A stretch of DNA of 8,940 nt, taken from DASQDN01 sp035630195. GTDB lineage: Bacteria > Acidobacteriota > Terriglobia > Bryobacterales > Bryobacteraceae. The position numbers and the translations under genes are program-made. This document shows, one piece after another, positions 1-5,468 of the stretch; the first letter of the stretch is position 1, and each line of letters starts with the position of its first letter. Below the pieces are notes generated by a model. That model worked only from the letters and a program-made list of their open reading frames with translations. It ran no database searches and had not been told where the DNA came from. The DNA lies in assembly GCA_035630195.1 (NCBI GenBank), contig DASQLD010000692.1, forward strand, positions 1 through 8,940, read 5' to 3'.

Positions 1-111
1 AAAAAGGCCGGAGGAAAGCTCAACATCACCGCGAAGTGGATGCAGGATGTCCACGCCGAGAATCGGTTGCGAGGACGCTATGCCGTGGTTGTCGTCGCGT
101 TTAAGCTTTAG
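1..111 (+). CDS. C-terminal end of a probable outer-membrane transporter-like protein (phenol MetA-pathway family), 5' truncated
   Basis: The window opens inside a reading frame (frame 1) that stays open for 36 codons and ends at TAG 109-111. The peptide runs KLNITAKWMQDVHAENRLRG and then a beta-strand-like end, YAVVVVAFKL. The pattern of a Lys-Trp followed by a basic/acidic stretch with ENR, then a final strand of alternating hydrophobic residues, recalls the C-terminus of the MetA-pathway-of-phenol-degradation (Phenol_MetA_deg) outer membrane proteins. That family forms predicted beta-barrels whose last strand closes the barrel. What is seen is the open frame and the strand-like end; the family call is from memory of similar tails and rests on few residues. 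The start and most of the protein lie outside the window. The next gene starts 53 bases downstream, and I see no clear terminator between them. Confidence 0.5.
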   Translation, partial: KKAGGKLNITAKWMQDVHAENRLRGRYAVVVVAFKL

Positions 112-164
112 TAATTGTTTTCTGTCGGATTGCTTTGAACAATTTCTCGGTCGGTGGTGCGGCA

Positions 165-899
165 ATGCAAAAGACGGACATTGATGCGCTAATTGGTGTG
201 GCGGTATTCTTTGCAGCTTATGCGTTCGCTGCCAATATTCGAGGTCTCACAGCCGGATTTAGGAGGCGATGGGCTGCCGTGTCGGCGGGCGTGTCTCTTG
301 CATATGTGTTCATGGACATCGTTCCAGAACTTGCCGAAAGGAGTCATTTCATCCGAGAGGCGGCATACTTTGCGATAAACCCAGTAAAGCGCATTTACGC
401 GATTACGCTCCTGGGCATGTTGACCTTCGTCGCTCTTTCACATCTGGGCAGAATCAAGACGGACACAGATCAGGGTGAGCACGCTCAGCAGGTCGCGCAG
501 TGGTACCAGCTGATTCATATAGGCGGCTTCGTGCTCTACAACGTCCTAATCGGCTTTCTGGCCGTAGGCCGGTCGCGCGTCAGTATTGCGTCCCTCTGCA
601 TTTTCGTTTTTGCCATCGCTTTGCACATGGTCATGATCGATGGGATGTTAACGGAAATTCATTCCAGTAGCTATACTCGCTGGGGGCGGAAGGCTTTAGC
701 TCTAGGAGTTCTGGTCGGGTGGCTACTCGGTATAACAGGAACGCTATCCGAGTTGGCCTTCTCTCGATTGTTTGCTTTCCTGGCCGGTGGCATCGTGATA
801 ACGAGTGCTAACGAGGAATTTCCTCGTGAGGATCAGGGGCGCTTTTGGTATTTCATCGCGGGTGCAGTAGTCTACGCTAACGTGCTCGTCCTGGTCTAG
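165..899 (+). CDS. Polytopic inner-membrane protein, distantly ZIP-transporter-like, function unknown
   Basis: From ATG 165 the product is 244 residues; an in-frame TTG at 135 would add ten. I prefer the ATG, although neither start has a strong ribosome binding site. Hydrophobic segments lie near residues 6-25, 38-57, 74-94, 116-134, 138-158, 176-196 and 226-243, with a shorter one at 200-215. The second segment reads AGVSLAYVFMDIVPEL, similar to the start of ZIP metal transporters, where a helix ends in a Pro-Glu pair. Residues 154-166 hold H154, D159, G160, E164 and H166, which could bind metal. A late segment, LAGGIVITSANEEFP (206-220), also has the ZIP-like Gly-rich helix followed by an acidic Glu-Glu-x-Pro. 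A charged loop (about 95-114) splits the protein. The canonical ZIP metal-site motif is not clearly present, so transport of zinc or another metal is only an inference. It may share an operon with the upstream gene (53-base gap). Confidence 0.6.
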   Translation: MQKTDIDALIGVAVFFAAYAFAANIRGLTAGFRRRWAAVSAGVSLAYVFMDIVPELAERSHFIREAAYFAINPVKRIYAITLLGMLTFVALSHLGRIKTDTDQGEHAQQVAQWYQLIHIGGFVLYNVLIGFLAVGRSRVSIASLCIFVFAIALHMVMIDGMLTEIHSSSYTRWGRKALALGVLVGWLLGITGTLSELAFSRLFAFLAGGIVITSANEEFPREDQGRFWYFIAGAVVYANVLVLV

Positions 900-931
900 T
901 GGGAACGAAAGGTTGTCACTTTTCTTATTTG

Positions 932-1450
932 ATGAAAAACAATATTTGGAAGAATATCCCTCGTGCGGTCATTTTGGCGGCCGGGTTAGTACCAGATCCG
1001 ACTTTCGGTCAAGTCCTCCCCAAAGCGCAGGTGGCTAACCTCCATTGTGAAGGTGGAAAACGGAGTGGATGAGTTCCGCAACTATCTCGAACGTCATGGA
1101 GACAATGCGCGCAGCACCGCTCCACGCCTCAAGCGCAGTCGCGCGCCGCTCGGCGCGGGCAAGCGACAGAAACGCAAAAGGCGAATGCCACAGCCAGGAA
1201 AGACGATCTCGATGATTCGCTGGGCGACTTGAATCGCGTTACGAACCGGTTGCGGCGCAAGTTCGACGCCACCGATGTCTGGATCGAGACGAAAGTTGAA
1301 GTCCAGCGAGTTATCGATGAGGGACGACGCGTCAATCAAGCGGTCGTCCGAGGAAATTACGAGAGTGAAGCCGCCCGGCTATGGGCCGTGCTCCGAAACG
1401 GGATTAATGATCTGGCCCGCGCCTACGGCGTAGCTCCGCTCGGGGTCTAA
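932..1450 (+). pseudogene. Small secreted-type hypothetical protein, broken by two compensating frameshifts
   Basis: ATG 932 opens a frame whose product begins MKNNIWKNIPRAVILAAGL, a lysine-containing N-terminus followed by a hydrophobic stretch that looks like a signal peptide. This frame stops at TGA 1070. The next frame over carries VENGVDEFRNYLERHGDNARS (about 1050-1115). After about 1120 the original frame is open again to TAA 1448-1450 and reads through DDLDDSLGDLNRVTNRL to an ending INDLARAYGVAPLGV. Joined, the three pieces make a sensible protein of about 172 residues: signal peptide, then a charged, probably helical body. The C-terminal half resembles hypothetical proteins I associate with Acidobacteria; I know of no function. 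One shift (+1) lies near 1040-1065 and the reverse near 1112-1125, so the net change is zero. This may be real decay or two sequence errors. If translation began at TTG 1229, only a 73-residue C-terminal piece would be made. It is convergent with the downstream regulator, 17 bases apart. Confidence 0.55.
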
Positions 1451-1467
1451 GAACTTAGCCGCGAAGA

Positions 1468-2853
1468 TCAAGGCGTCACGACCGCATCGGCTGCACGGTC
1501 CAGTTGATATTTGGCTAGTTTGCGATAAATGGTTGACCTCGACCAGCACAATAGCTCTGCTGTCTTGCTAACGTTCCACTTAGTCTCCTTGAGCGCCTCC
1601 GTCAGTTTCTCGGGTTCTGACTTCGTGATGGGAATCGGATTAGTCACGCCGGCGAGCCGCAAGGGCGTGCTGCGACTCGAAGCGATGTATTGCAGTGTTC
1701 GGAGATTTGCGTCTGAAACAAGACGGGAATCGCACATTATAGCCGCCGCTTCGATTGTGTTCCGCAATTGCCGCACATTTCCGGGCCAATGATATTCCCT
1801 GAGCCGACTCATGGCGGAATGCGTGAAATCCTCGATTATTCGACTGTGCTCCCGGTTAATCTGGCGAAGGAAATGGCGGGCGAGAACAGGAATATCCTCT
1901 TGCCGGTCGCGAAGCGCGGGAAGCCTCAGGCTCGCGACATGAAGCCGAAAAAAGAGATCGCTCCGAAATTTGCCTTGCTCTACGAGACGCTCAAGATCCT
2001 GGTGTGTAGCCGTAATCGTACGGAAGTTCACCGGCACTGGTTTGCTGCCACCGAGCGGCTGCACCTGATGCTGCTCAATAGCCCGAAGGATCTTGGCTTG
2101 CGCCGACAAGCTCATGTCACCAATCTCATCCAGGAACAGCGTTCCTCCGTCTGCAAGCTTCAATTGTCCTGGATGACGGGTGCCCGCGCCGGTAAACGCT
2201 CCCTTCTCATAACCGAACAGCTCGCTCTCAAGTAATGCGTCTGGTAACGCCGCACAGTTTACACAAATCAGGGATTTCGCTGAACGAGCGCTCAGCCGGT
2301 GAATCGAACGTGCCGCCACCTCCTTGCCTGTGCCCGTTTCGCCTGTAATGAGGACAGTGCTGTTCATCCCTGCGACGCGGCTGATCATTGCTTTGACTTC
2401 CCGCATCGCGGGCGAGGAACCGATCAGTTCGGGACATGAATCAGCCACGACATCCGACGGCAGAAATCGACGGATAGCATCCGCTATGTCGAGCCCGGTC
2501 ACCGGCGCCGTCAGGTACTCGGCGACGCCGGCACGAAGAGCGGAAAGCACCAGCGACTCGGAGCTGGAGTCCGCGACAAGGATTACTCGAGCCGAAGGGT
2601 GCTGTGCCCTGACCTGATACGCTGCGGTCAAGTTCTCCGCGGAGTTGTTTACGAGCCTGCCGATAACGACGACCGTAGCGCGCTCCGACGCAATCGCTGT
2701 TTCGAGTTCCTGAAAATTGACACAACGGCGGACGATCAAACTTTCCGGCAGACGTTCTACGGTTGCATGAAAGCGGCTATCGATCACGTCCGCGATTACT
2801 ACTTCATCAGCCAAGGCCTCTGTATGCATTGGTAATATTCGTTCGCGCTTCAC
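1468..2853 (-). CDS. Sigma-54-dependent transcriptional activator (NtrC/Fis type) with degenerate receiver domain
   Basis: A 461-residue bacterial enhancer-binding protein. Residues about 17-130 look like a response-regulator receiver fold, but the usual phospho-acceptor aspartate at the end of strand 3 is replaced (VVVIGRL, 61-67) and the conserved lysine before the strand-5 proline is alanine (A116 in YLTAPV). The central AAA+ domain (about 143-390) is complete: Walker A GETGTGKE (171-178), the sigma-54-contacting GAFTGA loop (218-223), Walker B GGTLFLDE (236-243), arginine-finger region FRSDLFFRL (296-304), and WPGNVRQL (356-363). A Fis-type helix-turn-helix occupies about 417-450. Known for the family: it binds upstream DNA and uses ATP to open sigma-54 promoters. 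Inferred: activity is not controlled by phosphorylation, because the receiver lacks its key residues. The first possible start is GTG 2853; ATG 2829 would give 453 residues, and neither has a good Shine-Dalgarno sequence. No partner histidine kinase is visible. It is divergent from the DUF3300 gene, a plausible target. Confidence 0.93.
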   Translation of the reverse strand: MKRERILPMHTEALADEVVIADVIDSRFHATVERLPESLIVRRCVNFQELETAIASERATVVVIGRLVNNSAENLTAAYQVRAQHPSARVILVADSSSESLVLSALRAGVAEYLTAPVTGLDIADAIRRFLPSDVVADSCPELIGSSPAMREVKAMISRVAGMNSTVLITGETGTGKEVAARSIHRLSARSAKSLICVNCAALPDALLESELFGYEKGAFTGAGTRHPGQLKLADGGTLFLDEIGDMSLSAQAKILRAIEQHQVQPLGGSKPVPVNFRTITATHQDLERLVEQGKFRSDLFFRLHVASLRLPALRDRQEDIPVLARHFLRQINREHSRIIEDFTHSAMSRLREYHWPGNVRQLRNTIEAAAIMCDSRLVSDANLRTLQYIASSRSTPLRLAGVTNPIPITKSEPEKLTEALKETKWNVSKTAELLCWSRSTIYRKLAKYQLDRAADAVVTP

Positions 2854-2887
2854 TTAGTACTTGTCGTCCGCGCCATCTCGCTGATCG

Positions 2888-2928
2888 CAGTGCAAACGTA
2901 AGGCGCCTTGCCATCCTCGATTGCACTG
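2888..2928. promoter_or_regulatory. Candidate operator: perfect 8-bp inverted repeat flanking a 10-bp palindrome in the divergent intergenic region
   Basis: CAGTGCAA at 2888-2895 is the exact reverse complement of TTGCACTG at 2921-2928. The two arms are centred 33 bases apart, about three helical turns, and so lie on the same DNA face. Between them is a perfect palindrome, AAGGCGCCTT, at 2900-2909. The element lies between the start of the sigma-54 activator (minus strand) and the DUF3300 gene (plus strand), 45 bases upstream of the latter's ATG. This is a typical place for an activator or autoregulator to bind. The symmetry is seen directly; the role as an operator is inferred. I found no sigma-54 core promoter (GG-N10-GC) in this intergenic region on either strand. 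Confidence 0.35.
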
Positions 2929-2960
2929 TACGAACTATTCCGTCGCGGAGACATTTGACG

Positions 2961-2966
2961 AAGGAG
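2961..2966 (+). promoter_or_regulatory. Ribosome binding site of the DUF3300 gene
   Basis: AAGGAG lies six bases before ATG 2973, a near-ideal Shine-Dalgarno sequence. It fixes the start of the DUF3300 protein at the Met that precedes a signal peptide. Confidence 0.8.
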
Positions 2967-2972
2967 TAGTGC

Positions 2973-4097
2973 ATGCGCATCTTTCTTGATCCAGTCAGCC
3001 GTCGGCTCTTAGTAGCCACGAACATTCTCGCGATTCTCACGTTCGGCCCTTGCGCCGTCCTTGTCCCGCAGCGGCTTGCGGCGCAGGAGGCGGAGCCACA
3101 ACCTGCGAAACTCCAACCCGCGGCGCTCGACGATACAGTAGCCCGTGTCGCTCTGTATCCGGATCCTTTATTGGCGCAGGTTCTGGCGGCGGCCACCTTC
3201 TCCGAACAGATTCCCGACGCGACCAAGTGGGCAACGCAGCACAAAGACATGAAAGGCGACGCCTTGGCGCAGGCAATGGACACCGCAGAACTTGGCTTTG
3301 ATCCGAGCGTGCAAGCCCTGCTGGCTTTCCCGTCTGTCCTCGAACTCATGAATAAGGACTTGGCTTGGGCGCGGAAGCTTGGGGACGCAACTCTTGTTCA
3401 GCGCGGGGACGTGATGGACGCGGTGCAGCGCATGCGAAAGAAGGCATATGATGCCGGAAACCTCAAATCATCGCAGCAGGTCACGGTGGTCCAGAGTTCT
3501 CCCCAGGTGATCGAGATTCAGCCGCCCAGTCCGACGGTGATTTACGTTCCCACGTATAGCCCTCAAGTGGTCTACGCTCCCGCCCCTCCACCTCCTCCGG
3601 GTCCTTCGACTGGTGCGGTGGTGGCTGTGGCGGCGATCGGATTTATGACAGGCGTGGCGCTGAGTAATACCTACTGCAATAGCTATTGGGGACATCACGG
3701 CGGTTTTGGATGGAGTTCTCATACGGTCATCGTGCACAACAGTGCGTGGGGACGTACCTGGGTGAATCACAGCACCTACGTTCACACCTGGGGCGGCGTC
3801 AATCGCGGCTTCTATGCAAGGCCAACAGCCTATGTCAACACCAACGCCTATCGCCGCACGAACGTCAGTGTCAATCGCAACGTGAATGTCAATACCAACG
3901 TGAACGTGAATCGCAACGTGAATGTCAACCAAAACACCAATCTCAACCGCAACACGAACATCAATCAGAACGTGAACACCAGCAGCGCGCGGGGCAATAC
4001 CCCACATAGCTCGGCACACGCCGGGACTTTCTCTGGCGTGCAGAATGGCAGATCGGAACACGCAGCGGCAGCGCGCGGGAGAGCCAGCAGGAGATGA
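2973..4097 (+). CDS. DUF3300 family exported protein with Asn-rich C-terminal tail
   Basis: The product has 374 residues. A signal peptide is seen at about 1-38 (Arg-Arg at 10-11, hydrophobic core, then a cut likely near LAAQ). Residues about 49-195 match the DUF3300 domain as I know it: DDTVARVALYPDPLLAQVLA (53-72), the Ala/Leu-rich helices to about 165, and the end SPTVIYVPTYSPQVVYAPAP (186-205). A proline run (203-211) leads into a hydrophobic Gly/Ala segment (213-231) that could be a membrane helix, then a Gly/His/Trp-rich stretch (239-275). The tail (about 297-336) alternates Asn with Val, Arg or Thr. The function of DUF3300 is unknown; export to the periplasm or surface is inferred from the signal peptide. 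It is followed after only 2 bases by the DUF2950 gene, the partner it is commonly found beside. The start is set by the Shine-Dalgarno at 2961. Control by the divergent sigma-54 activator is plausible but not shown. Confidence 0.9.
   Translation: MRIFLDPVSRRLLVATNILAILTFGPCAVLVPQRLAAQEAEPQPAKLQPAALDDTVARVALYPDPLLAQVLAAATFSEQIPDATKWATQHKDMKGDALAQAMDTAELGFDPSVQALLAFPSVLELMNKDLAWARKLGDATLVQRGDVMDAVQRMRKKAYDAGNLKSSQQVTVVQSSPQVIEIQPPSPTVIYVPTYSPQVVYAPAPPPPPGPSTGAVVAVAAIGFMTGVALSNTYCNSYWGHHGGFGWSSHTVIVHNSAWGRTWVNHSTYVHTWGGVNRGFYARPTAYVNTNAYRRTNVSVNRNVNVNTNVNVNRNVNVNQNTNLNRNTNINQNVNTSSARGNTPHSSAHAGTFSGVQNGRSEHAAAARGRASRR
3861..3980 (+). repeat. Asn-codon-rich low-complexity repeat within the DUF3300 gene
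   Basis: This stretch encodes a tail in which nearly every second residue is Asn (NVNVNTNVNVNRNVNVNQN and similar). It contains an exact 20-base duplication, positions 3873-3892 and 3909-3928, offset by 36 bases (12 codons), plus many degenerate 6- and 12-base copies. The unit length is a multiple of three, so expansion or contraction by slippage would keep the reading frame. Length variation between strains is therefore likely (inferred). Confidence 0.75.
4089..4093 (+). promoter_or_regulatory. Ribosome binding site that sets the DUF2950 start at 4100
   Basis: AGGAG lies inside the last codons of the DUF3300 gene, six bases before ATG 4100. An ATG at 4094 overlaps the DUF3300 stop codon but abuts the AGGAG with no spacer, so 4100 is the better start. 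The arrangement implies translational coupling of the two genes. Confidence 0.6.
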
Positions 4098-4099
4098 CG

Positions 4100-4273
4100 A
4101 TGTTATTACATTCAGCGATTGGCGCTATGCGTAATCACATATACCCCGTTAACGGCTGCCAAGCCACAGCAATTTTCATCCTGGCGGGATTCCTGTTAGG
4201 ACCGGGAACAAGCCTGGCGCGGGGCGCGGATCAGCCGGTCTTTTCGACTCCGATGCAGCCATGGCGGCTCTGA
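4100..4273 (+). pseudogene. Displaced 5' part of the DUF2950 gene (signal peptide), out of frame with its body
   Basis: From ATG 4100 this frame gives 57 residues. It has a hydrophobic segment, ATAIFILAGFLLGPGTSLA, preceded by Arg and followed by ADQPVFS: a signal peptide and the first residues of a mature protein. It then stops at TGA 4271-4273. DUF2950 proteins normally have a signal peptide directly before a phrase like FATPEEA; here the matching phrase FDSDAAMAALIAAVRAG sits in the next frame. The frames meet at the four-T run 4241-4244. One missing T, two extra Ts, or a -1 slip on the TTTT would join them into a protein of about 324 residues. The strong Shine-Dalgarno and the 2-base spacing from DUF3300 support this as the real 5' end. 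Whether the break is a mutation, a sequence error or recoding cannot be told from the sequence. Confidence 0.6.
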
Positions 4274-5067
4274 TCGCGGCTGTGAGAGCCGGCGCAACGA
4301 ATAAGGTTCTTACAATCCTGGGGCCGGAACTCGAAGCCTTTAATGCTACTCGCGACAAAGCACAGGACGCGATCGACAGGCAGCTCTTTCTTGACGGCTC
4401 ACGAATTCTAAAGCTGGAGAAACAAGGGGACGACCGGAACACAGTAATCGCCTACCTGGGCAAGAGTGAGTGGCCCTTCCCCGCTCCTCTGATTAAAACA
4501 TCTACAGGATGGAAGTTCGATGGCAAGGCGGCTGTGGAAGAGATTCGGGATAGGCAGATTGGCAGAAATGAGTTCGGTGCGATTCTCATGTGCAATGTTT
4601 ACGTAGATGTCCAACTCGAGTATTTCTCGTCAAATCGGCAGGGGGACGGCTACCTGCAATTCGCGCAAAAAATCAACAGCGTCCCCGGAAAATTCGACGG
4701 GCTCTACTGGAGTAACGCTAGCGGTGAAGACGTCAGCCCAGTTGGCCCCTTCGCAGCGCAAGCGGTGGCAGTGGAGACGGTGCCTTCCGGCAAAGTCGTT
4801 CCACTCCACGGTTACTACATGAAGATCCTTACGGCCCAAGGCAACGCAGCGGTAGGCGGCGCACGTAGTTATCTGGTGGACGGCCGCTTGCTTGCCGGGT
4901 TCGCGTTGGTCGCTTGGCCTACGGAGTACGGAGTGACAGGAGCATTTACATTCATCGTGAAACAACTGGGAACTGTCTATCAAAAGAATCTCGGTTCGGA
5001 TACAGACCGGCTCGCCCGCGCGATGACCGTTTTCAACCCTGACAGCACTTGGACGAAGACCCAGTAG
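4261..5067 (+). CDS. DUF2950 family protein, main body (frameshifted from its signal peptide)
   Basis: This 268-residue frame holds nearly the whole DUF2950 domain. Seen features typical of the family are the N-terminal AALIAAVRAGATNKVLTILG (2-21), GLYWSN, GEDVSPVGPFAAQAV, then PLHGYYMKILTAQGNAAVGG, a segment RLLAGFALVAWPTEYG, and the end QKNLGSDTDRLARAMTVFNP. The first codon, ATG 4261, is probably not a true start: family-like sequence (FDSDAA) continues upstream in this frame to about 4243, there is no ribosome binding site, and starting here would leave out the signal peptide seen in the other frame at 4100. The intact protein would be exported; its function is unknown. It pairs with the upstream DUF3300 gene, and the two probably act together in the envelope (inferred from their repeated pairing). 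If the frame break is real the product would be lost or stay cytosolic. Confidence 0.88.
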   Translation: MAALIAAVRAGATNKVLTILGPELEAFNATRDKAQDAIDRQLFLDGSRILKLEKQGDDRNTVIAYLGKSEWPFPAPLIKTSTGWKFDGKAAVEEIRDRQIGRNEFGAILMCNVYVDVQLEYFSSNRQGDGYLQFAQKINSVPGKFDGLYWSNASGEDVSPVGPFAAQAVAVETVPSGKVVPLHGYYMKILTAQGNAAVGGARSYLVDGRLLAGFALVAWPTEYGVTGAFTFIVKQLGTVYQKNLGSDTDRLARAMTVFNPDSTWTKTQ

Positions 5068-5468
5068 ATCGGGCGAGTCTTTTCAGGATACGGGCCTGAA
5101 CACCCACCCTCCAGGTTCCCGGCAGGATCCCAGGAAAGGCGCGCCACTTTAACGATGCGCATGTCCCGCGCGAAGTTCAAAACCGGAAATTAATGAATCG
5201 AATAAGTATTAGGAGCGTCTGTTTGCCGAACCCTAGGATCCAGTGCTTCCTCGCCCGTGACCCGCTGGACGATACTTTCTCGTATGCAAGCGCCCTGGCA
5301 AGCGTGTCGGCGGCAGCGGAAGCGGTGGCCGTACCTGTTGCACCAAAATGGTCAATTCAGCGCGGCTCCATGTACATCTGACCTGGCATCGCGGTGACTA
5401 TGCCGGCGAAGGTCTAATTGAGGCTCGGATACTTCGTGCGCTCGATTGAGTTTAGAAGGAGAAGCAGC
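5068..5468. other. Non-coding gap upstream of the sulfatase genes
   Basis: No convincing gene is present in these 401 bases. A 62-codon frame from ATG 5193 resembles no family I know and has an Ala/Val-rich middle; I treat it as chance. A short hairpin, TCAGG at 5083-5087 with CCTGA at 5095-5099, has only a 5-bp stem and no T-run, so it is a weak terminator candidate for the DUF2950 gene at best. The promoter of the sulfatase unit should lie here. A sigma-54-like pair, TGG at 5326-5328 and TTGCA at 5338-5342, is present, but the GG-to-GC spacing is 11 instead of the required 10. I could not identify a clear sigma-70 promoter. Confidence 0.5.
5456..5461 (+). promoter_or_regulatory. Ribosome binding site that sets the first sulfatase start at 5469
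   Basis: AAGGAG lies seven bases before ATG 5469. The frame is open further upstream (to a TTG at 5418), but the Shine-Dalgarno and the matching N-terminus of the downstream paralogue (both begin MSSQD) show that 5469 is the start. Confidence 0.85.

Noticed and set aside
115..143. Possible sigma-70 promoter TTGTTT / AACAAT with 17-base spacing before the membrane protein gene
   Set aside because: Only 3 of 6 and 4 of 6 consensus bases match, no better than expected by chance in this region.
1768..2235. 155-codon plus-strand frame
   Set aside because: It lies wholly opposite the AAA+ domain of the sigma-54 activator, whose motifs prove the minus-strand frame is the coding one.
2908..2925. 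Sigma-54 promoter upstream of the DUF3300 gene (TTGCCA ... TTGCA)
   Set aside because: The required GG at -24 is CC here, so the core element is absent.
2807..3349. 180-codon minus-strand frame overlapping the start of the DUF3300 gene
   Set aside because: Its composition (Ser/Ala/Arg/Cys-rich) looks like a shadow, and it covers a proven gene and the divergent promoter region.
3468..4061. 197-codon minus-strand frame rich in alternating Val/Ile/His/Asp
   Set aside because: The regular pattern is the reverse complement of the Asn-codon repeat in the DUF3300 gene, not an independent protein.
5083..5099. Terminator after the DUF2950 gene
   Set aside because: The stem is only 5 bp and no T-run follows.
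5193..5381. 62-codon frame in the gap before the sulfatases
   Set aside because: No homologue recognised, poor ribosome binding site and chance-like composition.
5418..5468. Upstream TTG start for the first sulfatase, adding 17 residues
   Set aside because: The strong AAGGAG before ATG 5469 and the identical N-terminus of the paralogue fix the start at 5469; the extra residues have no counterpart.
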